From Neobacillus niacini (lineage in GTDB: Bacteria; Bacillota; Bacilli; Bacillales; Cytobacillaceae), in the NCBI RefSeq assembly GCF_023715415.1, contig NZ_JAMBOB010000005.1, positions 431,823 to 495,822 on the forward strand: a stretch of DNA of 64,000 nt. The letters run 5' to 3'. Every line of letters starts with the position of its first letter. Positions within the stretch are counted from its first letter, which is position 1. The position numbers were made by a program, and so were the translations under genes. Under the pieces are notes generated by a model. The model searched no databases. It had not been told where the DNA came from and saw only the letters and a list, made by a program, of their open reading frames with translations. Positions 9,221 through 17,541 of this stretch are shown in pieces.

Positions 9221-10673
9221 CCAAGACCAGGCACTCATTTTTGAACTTAGTACACCAGGAAGAATTGGATACAGCCTCCCAGAAATGGATGTTCCTGAAT
9301 TAGAACTTAGCAGGCTTCTTCCAGAAGGGTATTTACGCGAGGAAGAGCCGGAGCTGCCTGAAGTTTCTGAGCTAGATATTATGCGTCATTACACCGCCCT
9401 TTCACGGAGAAATCATGGAGTTGATTCTGGCTTTTATCCATTAGGCTCCTGCACAATGAAATATAACCCGAAAATAAATGAAAATGTTGCTCGTTTCAAT
9501 GGATTTGCTCACGTCCATCCACTTCAAGACGAAAGCTCGGTCCAAGGTGCTCTTGAGCTGTTGTATGATTTGCAGCAGCATTTAATTGAAATCACAGGAA
9601 TGGACGAAGTGACATTACAGCCAGCAGCTGGTGCGCACGGTGAATGGACTGGATTAATGATGATTCGTGCCTTTCATGAAGCAAATGGGGATCTAAAACG
9701 TACAAAGGTTATTGTTCCAGATTCAGCACATGGAACAAATCCCGCATCTGCAACGGTAGCAGGGCTTGAAACGATTACGGTTAAATCAAATGAGTATGGT
9801 TTAGTTGACCTAGAAGATTTAAGAAGAGTGGTTGGAGAAGATACAGCTGCTTTAATGTTAACTAACCCGAATACACTTGGCCTTTTTGAAGAAAATATCG
9901 TTGAAATGGCTGAGATTGTTCACGCTGCAGGCGGTAAGCTCTATTATGATGGTGCAAACTTAAATGCAGTATTATCAAAAGCTAGACCGGGAGATATGGG
10001 ATTTGATGTCGTTCACTTGAATCTTCATAAAACCTTTACCGGTCCACATGGCGGCGGCGGTCCTGGTTCAGGACCTGTTGGTGTAAAAGCAGACCTAATT
10101 CCTTTCCTACCGAAACCAGTTATAGTAAAACGTGGTGAAGAGTATATATTTGATTATGACCGTCCGCAATCTATTGGCCGTGTGAAGCCTTTCTATGGTA
10201 ACTTTGGAATTAATGTACGTGCGTATACCTACATTCGTTCAATGGGTCCTGATGGCTTAAAGGCAGTAACTGAGTATGCAGTATTAAATGCAAACTATAT
10301 GATGAGAAGACTTGCTGAGTATTATGATCTTCCATTTGATAAGCATTGCAAACATGAATTTGTACTTAGTGGAAGAAGACAGAAAAAATTAGGTGTTCGT
10401 ACTTTGGATATTGCGAAACGACTGCTTGATTTTGGCTACCATCCGCCAACCATCTACTTCCCGCTAAATGTAGAAGAATGTATCATGATCGAGCCAACTG
10501 AAACAGAATCGAAAGAGACGCTAGATTCATTTGTTGATATCATGATTCAAATTGCGAAAGAGGTAGAGGAGAATCCAGAAATCGTCCAAGAAGCGCCACA
10601 TACAACTGTTGTTGGCCGTATGGACGAAGCAACAGCAGCTCGTAAACCAATTCTTAAATTTCAAAAGGCTTAA
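9213..10673 (+). CDS. gcvPB: Glycine dehydrogenase (decarboxylating) subunit 2, P-protein
   Basis: C-terminal, PLP-binding half of the split P-protein (486 residues). Seen: [13 protein letters not shown], a [11 protein letters not shown] motif, YYDGANLNA and the PLP-lysine region [15 protein letters not shown]. Together with GcvPA, GcvT, the separately encoded GcvH and dihydrolipoamide dehydrogenase it degrades glycine to CO2, NH3 and methylene-THF. Translation is coupled to gcvPA through the 8-base overlap. A strong terminator ends the operon at about 10720. Confidence 0.97.
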   Translation: MHNQDQALIFELSTPGRIGYSLPEMDVPELELSRLLPEGYLREEEPELPEVSELDIMRHYTALSRRNHGVDSGFYPLGSCTMKYNPKINENVARFNGFAHVHPLQDESSVQGALELLYDLQQHLIEITGMDEVTLQPAAGAHGEWTGLMMIRAFHEANGDLKRTKVIVPDSAHGTNPASATVAGLETITVKSNEYGLVDLEDLRRVVGEDTAALMLTNPNTLGLFEENIVEMAEIVHAAGGKLYYDGANLNAVLSKARPGDMGFDVVHLNLHKTFTGPHGGGGPGSGPVGVKADLIPFLPKPVIVKRGEEYIFDYDRPQSIGRVKPFYGNFGINVRAYTYIRSMGPDGLKAVTEYAVLNANYMMRRLAEYYDLPFDKHCKHEFVLSGRRQKKLGVRTLDIAKRLLDFGYHPPTIYFPLNVEECIMIEPTETESKETLDSFVDIMIQIAKEVEENPEIVQEAPHTTVVGRMDEATAARKPILKFQKA

Positions 10674-10681
10674 TAATAATA

Positions 10682-10720
10682 GGGCCAGATTCATACAGCT
10701 GAATCTGGCCCCTTTTTTTT
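10682..10720 (+). terminator. Terminator of the gcv operon
   Basis: Perfect 12-bp stem GGGCCAGATTCA (10682-10693) / TGAATCTGGCCC (10700-10711) followed by a run of eight to nine T. Confidence 0.93.
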
Positions 10721-10723
10721 GTC

Positions 10724-10759
10724 AAAAAATAAAAAAGACTTCCAATAAATAGAAGTCTT
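10724..10759 (-). terminator. Terminator of yqhL (minus strand)
   Basis: Hairpin AAGACTTC (10735-10742) / GAAGTCTT (10752-10759). Read on the minus strand it is followed by a T-rich tract (10724-10736), placing it just after the yqhL stop. Confidence 0.8.
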
Positions 10760-10766
10760 CATTGGT

Positions 10767-11150
10767 TTACTTTTTTACTTTTACTTTCCCAGACCATTTT
10801 TTAAACCCGCCTTGAAGCTGGGTAAGGTCTTTGTAACCTTTACGGTGTAGAAATTGTGCTGCACGGGCACTGCGCATTCCGTTTTGGTCATATAAATAAA
10901 CAGGTAAATCTGGGCGAAGCTCCTTCATACGTGTTCTTATTTGCGAAACCGGAATATTACGAGCTCCCAAAATATGACCTGCTTCGTATTCGTTCGGTTC
11001 ACGAACATCGATTAACTGTGCCTTTCTATAACCGGCACGAAACTCCTCTTCTGTTACCGTTTTAACAATCCTTTTTTGATAAAAATAGGTGAAAACGGAA
11101 TAAGCTATAACGGCTACAATGATGATTAATAGAGGTATAAGTGAATTCAA
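10767..11150 (-). CDS. yqhL: Rhodanese-like membrane-anchored protein YqhL, without the catalytic cysteine
   Basis: One N-terminal membrane helix (NSLIPLLIIIVAVIAYSVF) followed by a single rhodanese domain of about 95 residues, with the conserved QLIDVREPNEYEAGHI start and GGFKKW end. The active-site loop normally starts with a cysteine (CxxGxRS type) but here reads YDQNGMRS: Asp replaces Cys, confirmed in the DNA (codon GAC). Sulfurtransferase activity is therefore unlikely and a binding role more plausible. The TTG at 11150 is chosen because GAAAGGAGC lies 10 bases upstream; the frame extends to an ATG at 11204 that has no visible ribosome binding site. It sits alone on the minus strand between gcvPB and lipM. 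Confidence 0.85.
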   Translation of the reverse strand: MNSLIPLLIIIVAVIAYSVFTYFYQKRIVKTVTEEEFRAGYRKAQLIDVREPNEYEAGHILGARNIPVSQIRTRMKELRPDLPVYLYDQNGMRSARAAQFLHRKGYKDLTQLQGGFKKWSGKVKVKK

Positions 11151-11333
11151 TTTCTTTTTGCTCCTTTCAAGCTTTGGTACACTATGTTTTATTATATAAG
11201 TCAATCGTACAAAGATAAAGAATAAACGACAAAAAACTTCTTCTTCATTATACCAAAAACTTCTCGTTTTGAATTCATATCAGAATTTGGTAGACTAAAG
11301 CAAGAGTAAACTACATAAAGATGAGGTTGTTAA

Positions 11334-12170
11334 ATGGATAAAGAGGTATGGCGTTTTATAGATTCTGGCAATTGTTCCCCATCTTTCAACATGGCGTTGG
11401 ATGAGGCTTTGCTTGATTGGCATAGTGCAGGGAAAATTCCACCGGTTATCAGATTTTATGGCTGGGAACCTGCGACTCTATCAATAGGATATTTCCAAAA
11501 GGTTGAAAAGGAGATTGACTTAGAGGCAGTAAAAGCCCATGGATTAGGTTTTGTAAGAAGGCCCACTGGCGGACGCGGGGTTCTGCATGAGCATGAGCTT
11601 ACATACAGTGTAATTGTTTCTGAGGATCACCCGGAAATGCCTAAAACGGTAACAGAGGCTTATCGTGTTATTTCTGAAGGTATCTTAAAAGGATTCCATC
11701 AACTCGGATTAGAAGCATACTTTGCAGTTCCAAAAACCGAGGAAGAGCGGAGTGCACTGAAGGATCCACGCTCTGCTGTTTGTTTCGATGCCCCAAGCTG
11801 GTATGAACTTGTAGTCGAAGGTCGTAAGGTGGCAGGAAGTGCACAAACAAGGCAAAAGGGAGTCATCCTTCAACATGGGTCGATACTATTAGATTTAGAT
11901 GAAGATAAGCTGTTCAGTTTATTTAAATATCCTAATGAGCGGGTAAAGGAACGGATGAAATCTTCCTTCAAAAATAAAGCGGTTGCTATTAATGAAATCA
12001 GTCCTAGAAGAATCTCACTCGAGGAAGCGAAAGAAGCTTTTTATAAAGGCTTTGCAGATGGGCTAAATATCGAACTTGAGTCCTATCAATTAACAGAAGA
12101 AGAACTTGCTTATGTAAATAAAATTGCAAAAGAGCGATATGAAAATGATGAGTGGAACTTCAAAAGATAA
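11334..12170 (+). CDS. lipM: Octanoyl-[GcvH]:protein octanoyltransferase LipM
   Basis: Lipoate-pathway enzyme that transfers octanoate from acyl carrier protein to the glycine cleavage H-protein, the first step of protein lipoylation in Bacillus. The 278-residue BPL/LplA-type protein has the motifs [35 protein letters not shown] and [12 protein letters not shown], and the catalytic cysteine in SAVCFDAPS. It lies next to the gcv operon, whose H-protein partner is its substrate. The ribosome binding site (GATGAGG) is modest. Tandem repeats follow the gene. Confidence 0.95.
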   Translation: MDKEVWRFIDSGNCSPSFNMALDEALLDWHSAGKIPPVIRFYGWEPATLSIGYFQKVEKEIDLEAVKAHGLGFVRRPTGGRGVLHEHELTYSVIVSEDHPEMPKTVTEAYRVISEGILKGFHQLGLEAYFAVPKTEEERSALKDPRSAVCFDAPSWYELVVEGRKVAGSAQTRQKGVILQHGSILLDLDEDKLFSLFKYPNERVKERMKSSFKNKAVAINEISPRRISLEEAKEAFYKGFADGLNIELESYQLTEEELAYVNKIAKERYENDEWNFKR

Positions 12171-12340
12171 GGCCACATGAAGGGCTCATGAAGCCCAAAA
12201 TGATGAGTTGATAGAAGGAACGGGCCCTATGAATGGCTCATGAAGCCCAAAATGATGAGTTGAAAGAGAAAACGGTCCTCATAAAGGACTCATGAGGCTC
12301 AAAATAATGAATGAATAGAGCAAATTGGCCTCATGAACTA
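12171..12340 (+). repeat. Tandem repeats of about 52 bp, three copies plus a partial fourth
   Basis: Units start at about 12171, 12223, 12274 and 12327, giving periods of 52, 51 and 53 bp. Each begins GGCC/GGTCC and contains a CTCATGAAGCCCAAAATGAT-like core, in which CTCAT and ATGAG can pair as a small hairpin. Copies 1 and 2 are nearly identical; copy 3 is diverged. They lie between lipM and the next gene and mark the left edge of the accessory island. No cas genes, spacers or coding potential are seen. Confidence 0.85.
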
Positions 12341-12384
12341 TTCGTTTAGAAACTATAAACAATCTAAAAATTATATTAGTAAAA

Positions 12385-12421
12385 AGGCAGAAGGCGGACG
12401 CATCTATAATGTGTCCGCCTT
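12385..12421 (-). terminator. Terminator of the SRPBCC gene
   Basis: 13-bp stem AAGGCGGACGCAT (12391-12403) / ATGTGTCCGCCTT (12409-12421) with one G-U pair. On the minus strand it is followed by CTGCCTTTTTA, placing it right after the SRPBCC stop codon at 12430. It may also act for lipM. Confidence 0.75.
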
Positions 12422-12429
12422 AGTTACTA

Positions 12430-12906
12430 TTATTGAATAACCTTTTCAATTTCCTTTACATACTTTTCATACCATATTTTCCACTCTTTTTTACGTTCAA
12501 TTGTCCGCCCATCCAACAATGCTTCTATGACATCCAAACAGACATGCCATCCTGCAAGATCTCTTGGGGTATGGTCAGTTATGGTATGTATTTTTTCAAT
12601 AAATACCAGTAAGCAGCCCCCAGATTCCTCGGACAACTCAAACCTGACTGTGTCTACCCACCAGGAGAATTCCAAAACGGAATTTATTTTTAATTTTAGA
12701 ATAGTAAGCTCATCAAAGGTACCATCCCCCATGTCAAACTTAATAACCCCGCCTTCACGAAGCTCATCTACTCGTAGCTCTGAAAACCATTTTGGCAGTT
12801 TCTCGTTATAGGTTAAATAAGACCAAACCTCCTCAACAGGATGTTTAAGATGGCGTTCATATGTGGCAGTATAGCCGTTTTCCACTTTTTCAATATGTGC
12901 TATCAT
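12430..12906 (-). CDS. SRPBCC (AHSA1-like) domain protein
   Basis: A 158-residue cytosolic protein with a single START-like/AHSA1 fold: the family-typical opening ERHLKHPVEEVWSYLT, the segment LPKWFSELRVDELREGGVIKF, and a C-terminal helix GWHVCLDVIEALLDG. Such proteins bind hydrophobic ligands; the ligand is unknown here. The start at 12906 has an excellent ribosome binding site (GGGAGGA) on the minus strand. It has no counterpart in the B. subtilis gene order at this place and is the first gene of the accessory island. Confidence 0.85.
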   Translation of the reverse strand: MIAHIEKVENGYTATYERHLKHPVEEVWSYLTYNEKLPKWFSELRVDELREGGVIKFDMGDGTFDELTILKLKINSVLEFSWWVDTVRFELSEESGGCLLVFIEKIHTITDHTPRDLAGWHVCLDVIEALLDGRTIERKKEWKIWYEKYVKEIEKVIQ

Positions 12907-12929
12907 CTATTTTTTCCTCCCTAATAGCT

Positions 12930-13272
12930 CTTAAAGTAATTATACCTTTTTTAATATTCTTTCTAATCACTTAAATTCCTTTTTTCCTTTTATTAAAAAT
13001 GGCAACCTGCGAAATTTGTTAAATTTTCTTGTTTTATGCTGAAATTTGAATGATATCTTATCTTTTCTCCTGTTTCTAGTTTATTTTGAGTTTGACAAAC
13101 TTATTTATTTCTGATTGAAACACAATATGTAGTAGTGTCGAAAATATTTTCGGTACTATATATTGATTTGTGTCCCATACCTGTGTTAATTTAATTATAT
13201 TAAGTCAACTAGATATGGCTTACCTGCTAGATTGACACACTAGATATAGAATTTTTTGAAGGAGTTGTTCTC
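12930..13272 (+). promoter_or_regulatory. nrdJ upstream region with candidate NrdR boxes
   Basis: A 366-bp AT-rich gap without genes. Several sites resemble the NrdR consensus acaCwAtATaTwGtgt: 13120-13135 (ACACAATATGTAGTAG), 13153-13168 (GTACTATATATTGATT) and 13238-13253 (ACACTAGATATAGAAT); a weaker CTAGATATGG is near 13209. The first two start 33 bp apart, close to three helical turns, which is the usual spacing for paired NrdR boxes. A TTGACA at 13092-13097 may be a -35 element, but I could not fix a matching -10. NrdR control of ribonucleotide reductase genes is well established; the assignment of these sites is inference. Confidence 0.5.
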
Positions 13273-14091
13273 ATGTCTGTAGTTTTTAGACAAGAAATGA
13301 ATATTGATTTTGAAAGGTTGAATGAGGATATCCACTTATTCCCCCAAGTGCACCCGGTTACCCCAGATATGAAAATAACTCATAAGGGTGTTTCACGATT
13401 GGTCATGTTGGACCGGTACACCTTCAAAGACACTGCAAAAATCACCCTAACAAATGGCGACTTTGTTGTTCTCACGATAAAAGAAGATCCAAAATTCCCA
13501 GCACGTGGTCTTGGCTACATCATGGAAATAGATTGGGAGAGTAAAAAAGCAAAGGTTAAAGTGGAAGAGGAATTTAGAGGAGTCCTTGATGATCCTGAAG
13601 AAAGTGCCACAGGTTTAATATGGAAGTCACTAGATGTCATTGAAAAACCTTTGGAACTGTTCTATGAGCAAATAGCCAAGAGGAATGCTACGGGGCTTGC
13701 GTCAGTTGAAGAAACTGAAGAGAAGCGAATTGAGTGGTTTGAAAAGTTTTACAATGAGCTTGTTTCGATGAATTTCATTCCAGCAGGGCGTGTGCTTTAT
13801 GGAGCAGGAGCAGAGACAGATGTAACATTCTTTAACTGCTACGTAATGCCGTTCGTTCCAGACTCACGTGAAGGGATTTCTGATCATCGTAAACAGGTAA
13901 TGGAAATTATGAGCCGCGGCGGCGGTGTTGGAACGAATGGATCTACATTACGACCTAGAAATACATTGGCAAGAGGCGTAAATGGTAAATCATCTGGATC
14001 GGTATCGTGGTTAGATGATATTGCGAAATTGACACACTTAGTAGAGCAAGGTGGTTCGCGCCGCGGAGCTCAGATGATAATGTTAGCGGAT
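13273..14091 (+). CDS. nrdJ: Class II (B12-dependent) ribonucleotide reductase, exon 1 of 3
   Basis: N-terminal 273 residues of an adenosylcobalamin-dependent ribonucleoside-diphosphate reductase, which supplies dNTPs with or without oxygen. Seen: ETDVTFFNCYVMPF with the first redox cysteine (about residue 189), SRGGGVGTNGSTLRPRN and GGSRRGAQMIMLAD. A TAA follows immediately, but the next conserved block (WHPDVIEF) appears in phase at 15244 after a group I intron. Joining T14091 to 15244 gives LAD-WHPDVIEF and keeps frame (819 nt is exactly 273 codons). The spliced product (273 + 377 + 203) is 853 residues, normal for Bacillus NrdJ. The ribosome binding site is GAAGGAG. Confidence 0.93.
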
Positions 14092-15243
14092 TAAAAAAGT
14101 GACAATAAATAATAATTTTGGTATGATTTAACCAGAACAGACGTTCGTTTTTAAGGAGGTCTATCATGTTAAATCTTACTAAAGAGTTTCTTTACCAAAA
14201 GTATATAATTGATAATCAAACCATTCAGGGTATTTCAGATGAAACAGGGTATACAAATAGTAGAATTAAGGGGCGTCTTAGAAGATTTGGAATTAGGAAA
14301 CATAGGCTAAAGCTAGGAGACCAAATATATGACAATAAGGATTGGCTGTATGACCAATATATTGTACAGAAAAAAGGGTATACAGTAATTGCCAATGAAT
14401 TGGATGTAAGTTACACCACAATTTTAGATAGAATTTTATTTTTTGGATGGGAAATTAGAGGACACAACTCAATCGACAAAGGTGCACCTAGTAGAGGAAA
14501 AAAACGCTCAGACATTTCTATTCAAAAAATTAAAGACAGTAGGATAAAAAATAGAATCATTTTTAACTGTCCAAATTGTGAAGAGGAAATTGAGAAGGTT
14601 GTTTCTGTATACAATAAAAGTAAAAAAAGCTTTTGTAGTCTTGCCTGTTATAAAGACTATCTAAAAAAGAATAGGGTTGTAACAGTGGATATTACAGATT
14701 CTGCAGAATACAAAGAATGGCGGAAAAAAGTGTATATTCGTGATTCCTACAAATGTAAAATGCCTGGTTGTTCATCTAATTCTAAACAAATTGCTGCCCA
14801 CCATATTTACCCTAAAAAGCATTACCCTGAAAAACGGTTTGAAGTATCAAATGGAATAACTCTTTGTAAAAAATGCCATGAAAAGACTTTTGGGAAAGAA
14901 ACTAATTTTATAGATGCACTAGTCCGCGTCATTCAGAAAATGAATGACTAGAAAATCGGGTGAATTGCAGGAAAATCCTTAGAGACTTGCAAGCTACAAC
15001 GTGACTGGAAACGGTGAACGTGAATGCTTTAAAAATTGTAAGTATTGGACAATCTGCAGCCAAGCGTCATAGGGCAAAGGTTATGGCGAAGGTTCAACGA
15101 CTAGAGGGTGAGTCCCAACAATAAACCCTCATAAGCGCCCGGCCCCTAACAGTATTAAGCTGAGGGTGATGATATAGTCTAGGCCGTCTGTTAGTCAACA
15201 ATTGACTAGCGGAGTAAATATCCTGAAAAGGACGGTATGTACG
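14092..15243 (+). mobile_element. Group I intron 1 in nrdJ, with HNH homing endonuclease gene
   Basis: A 1152-bp self-splicing intron between exons 1 and 2. The 5' exon ends in T (GCGGAT) and the intron ends in G (15243), as group I introns require. The catalytic core lies after the endonuclease gene: Q-like GACAATCTGCAGCC near 15048, R/P7 element TTCAACGACTAGAG (15093-15106) and S element GATATAGTCTA (15171-15181). A possible internal guide GTTCGT (14143-14148) can pair with exon GCGGAT including a terminal U-G. The core elements are identical to those of intron 2, suggesting related subgroup IA introns. Exact ends are inferred from protein continuity. Confidence 0.88.
14166..14951 (+). CDS. 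Intron-encoded HNH homing endonuclease
   Basis: A 261-residue protein encoded inside nrdJ intron 1, upstream of the intron core. The N-terminal 110 residues contain two helix-turn-helix-like segments (QTIQGISDETGYTNSRIKGR and YTVIANELDVSYTTILDRI). A zinc ribbon follows (CPNCEEEI and FCSLACYKDY), then an HNH nuclease domain: RDSYKCKMPGC, AAHHIYPKKHYPEKRF, NGITLCKKCH. Such enzymes cut intronless alleles and drive intron homing. It has a perfect AAGGAGGT ribosome binding site. Codon use is more AT-rich than nrdJ. The intact frame implies recent or ongoing activity. Confidence 0.9.
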   Translation: MLNLTKEFLYQKYIIDNQTIQGISDETGYTNSRIKGRLRRFGIRKHRLKLGDQIYDNKDWLYDQYIVQKKGYTVIANELDVSYTTILDRILFFGWEIRGHNSIDKGAPSRGKKRSDISIQKIKDSRIKNRIIFNCPNCEEEIEKVVSVYNKSKKSFCSLACYKDYLKKNRVVTVDITDSAEYKEWRKKVYIRDSYKCKMPGCSSNSKQIAAHHIYPKKHYPEKRFEVSNGITLCKKCHEKTFGKETNFIDALVRVIQKMND

Positions 15244-16374
15244 TGGCATCCAGACGTTATTGAATTTATTATTTCAAAAATGCAAAACCCTAGAATTCTA
15301 CGGTTTTTAATTGAAAATACAAATGATGAAACAATTAAGAAACATGCTAAGGACAAACTTAAATTCACTCCATTGACTCCACAGGAAAAGGCGATGTATA
15401 AGGGAATTGTTAATTATAAACATATACCAGGTACTGGTGGATTTGGTGAAGAAATCATTGCTGAGGCCGAAGAGAAGCTTCAAACTGGTGGTAACTATAC
15501 CGTTCATAATTCGGAATTCTTAACAGGAGCGAATATCTCTATATGTTTAACGAAGGAATTTATGGACGCAGTTGAAAAAGATGGTGAGTATGAGCTTCGT
15601 TTCCCATATGTTGAACATTACAGTAAAGAGGAAATGAAGATTTACAATGAAGAATGGCATAATGTTGGAGATGTACGTGAATGGGAGAGACTCGGTCACA
15701 AAGTACGAGTATATAAGAAAATCCAAGCGAAGGAACTTTGGAATCTAATTAACATTTGTGCGACTTACTCAGCAGAACCAGGAATATTTTTCATTGACAA
15801 TGCTAACGACATGACAAATGCAAAAGCTTATGGTCAGCAAGTTGTTGCTACAAACCCTTGTGGGGAGCAGCCTCTTGCACCATTTTCCGTTTGTAACCTT
15901 GCAGCTGTAAACCTTGCAGAAATGGCAGACAAGGAAACTAAAACAGTAGATTTTGAGAAGTTAAAGAAAACCGTAGCAGTCGGTGTTAGAATGCAGGACA
16001 ACGTTATCAATGCTACACCATATTTCCTTGAAGAAAATAAGAAGCAAGCTCTTGGAGAACGCCGTGTAGGTCTTGGTGTTATGGGATTACATGACTTGCT
16101 TATTTATTGCGAAACAGAATACGGTTCAGCAGAAGGAAACGAACTTGTTGATAAAGTGTTCGAAACGATTGCGACAACTGCATATCGTACATCAGTAGAA
16201 CTGGCTAAAGAAAAAGGAAGCTTCCCATTCTTAACGGGAGAAAACGAAGAGGCAACTAATCGTCTTCGTCAAGCCTTTATTGAAACAGGTTTTATGAAAA
16301 AAATGCCTGGAGATATTAGAGAATCTATACTTGAACGCGGAATTCGCAATTCACACTTATTAACTGTTGCACCT
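15244..16374 (+). CDS. nrdJ: Class II ribonucleotide reductase, exon 2 of 3
   Basis: Central 377 codons of NrdJ, starting in phase at TGG (WHPDVIEFIISKMQNPRIL). It carries the catalytic signature NPCGEQPLAPFSVCNLAAVNL: the thiyl-radical cysteine, the active-site Glu and the Asn of the NxCxE motif are all present (NPCGE at 15853-15867). The exon ends at HLLTVAP (T16374), where intron 2 interrupts the strictly conserved TVAPTGSTGT motif. Read through, the frame would stop two codons later (AAA TAA). The open frame extends 5' of the exon into intron 1 but that part is not protein-coding. Confidence 0.93.
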
Positions 16375-16723
16375 AAATAATTTGGGCTTTTATGTGGTGA
16401 CACATAATCGAAACCTCTTTAATTGCTGGGACACCCTAAAGCTGTTTCAACCACAACGTAATTGGCAACAATAAACGTGAAGGTTCAAAAATGAAATAGA
16501 TGGAACAATGGGCAATCAGCAGGCAAGTTGCCTTATCCCGTACAAAAAATGATAAGGTAAAAGCTTCAACGACTAGAGCGGCAGCTCGTACTCCGTAAGT
16601 GATGGACGGGGGAAATAGGAGGGCACTCTTCCTTGAGTGTTTGATATAGTCTATCCTTGTGTGAAAGCACAAGCAGCTATTAATAGCGGTATAAAGAGTA
16701 GCGTCTTTATACGAATACAAGAG
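16375..16723 (+). mobile_element. Group I intron 2 in nrdJ, without ORF
   Basis: A 349-bp intron. The 5' exon ends CACCT with a nearby GGG that can form a P1 with a U-G pair at the splice site; the intron ends in G before ACTGGATCAACTGG. Core elements: Q-like GGGCAATCAGCAGGC (near 16509), R/P7 TTCAACGACTAGAG (16565-16578) and S GATATAGTCTATCC (16643-16656), then short P9-type hairpins (for example TTGTG/CACAA near 16656-16672). It has no endonuclease gene. Splicing restores TVAP-TGSTGTMVG exactly. Confidence 0.88.
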
Positions 16724-17335
16724 ACTGGATCAACTGGTACTATGGTTGGCGTATCAACTGGATTAGAGCCATACTTCTCCTTCTCATATTTCAGAAGCGG
16801 AAGATTAGGTAAATTTATTGAAGTGAAGGCAGATATTGTTCAAGAATATTTAGATTCACATCCAGAAGCAGATCCACAAAATTTACCACATTGGTTTGTA
16901 ACTGCAATGGAACTTGAACCGAAGGCACATGCTGATACACAATGTGTGATCCAACGTTGGATTGACAGTTCAATCAGTAAAACGGTTAATGCACCAAAAG
17001 GATACAGTGTAGAACAAGTAGAAAAAGTCTACGAGCGTTTATATAAAGGTGGAGCAAAAGGCGGTACAGTGTACGTTGACGGTTCTCGTGATTCTCAGGT
17101 TCTTACTCTTAAAGCCGAAGAAAACACCCAAGATCATGATGGTGTTCTTAAAAAAGCAAAGCCACAATCACATGTCGTGTTAATTGATACCATCAATGAC
17201 CTGCGTTCAACATCCGTGACAATTGGTTCTGAAGTTGGCGATACTTGCCCAATTTGCCATAAAGGAACTGTTGAAGAACTTGGTGGATGTAACACTTGTA
17301 CAAACTGTAACGCACAGTTGAAATGTGGACTATAA
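16724..17335 (+). CDS. nrdJ: Class II ribonucleotide reductase, exon 3 of 3
   Basis: C-terminal 203 codons of NrdJ, beginning at ACT in the motif TGSTGTMVGVSTGLEPYF. It ends with a cysteine-rich tail, CPICHKGTVEELGGCNTCTNC, which in class II enzymes is the flexible zinc-ribbon/redox tail that re-reduces the active-site disulfide. The reading frame is continuous upstream into intron 2 (to about 16637), but that stretch is intron RNA. A perfect terminator follows. Residues DSHPEADPQNLPHWF in this exon have a decayed copy at 18598-18648. Confidence 0.93.
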   Translation, partial: TGSTGTMVGVSTGLEPYFSFSYFRSGRLGKFIEVKADIVQEYLDSHPEADPQNLPHWFVTAMELEPKAHADTQCVIQRWIDSSISKTVNAPKGYSVEQVEKVYERLYKGGAKGGTVYVDGSRDSQVLTLKAEENTQDHDGVLKKAKPQSHVVLIDTINDLRSTSVTIGSEVGDTCPICHKGTVEELGGCNTCTNCNAQLKCGL

Positions 17336-17366
17336 AATGAATATTCCTTAGCAGATAGGAAATATC

Positions 17367-17405
17367 AAAGGGAATCAGCGATAATTAAGCTGATTCCCTT
17401 TTTCT
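17367..17405 (+). terminator. Terminator of nrdJ
   Basis: 13-bp stem AAAGGGAATCAGC (17367-17379) / GCTGATTCCCTTT (17389-17401), followed by a T-rich run. Confidence 0.9.
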
Positions 17406-17470
17406 TATTTGATACAGAAACGAAAAACTTTTGATATATTTCCCTAAAGATTTTTGAATTTCCTATTTAA

Positions 17471-17509
17471 GAACAAATGTTCTTGTTATATACTCTACTT
17501 AGTAGAGTA
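17471..17509 (+). promoter_or_regulatory. Two palindromes upstream of the free-standing HNH gene
   Basis: GAAC-AAAT-GTTC (17471-17482) resembles the core of a Bacillus LexA/DinR box (CGAACN4GTTCG) but has A/T instead of the flanking C/G. TACTCTAC-TTA-GTAGAGTA (17491-17509) is a perfect 8-bp inverted repeat. Both lie in the short upstream region of the HNH gene and may control it; this is inference. Confidence 0.35.
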
Positions 17510-17541
17510 ATTTATCCTTATAATGGAGAGGGGATTTTTTG

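Noticed and set aside
12171..12340. CRISPR array
   Set aside because: The units are joined directly with graded similarity, there are no unique spacers of constant length and no cas genes.
17519..17524. TATAAT as -10 of the free-standing HNH gene
   Set aside because: Transcription would begin inside the ribosome binding site and no -35 lies 16-18 bp upstream.
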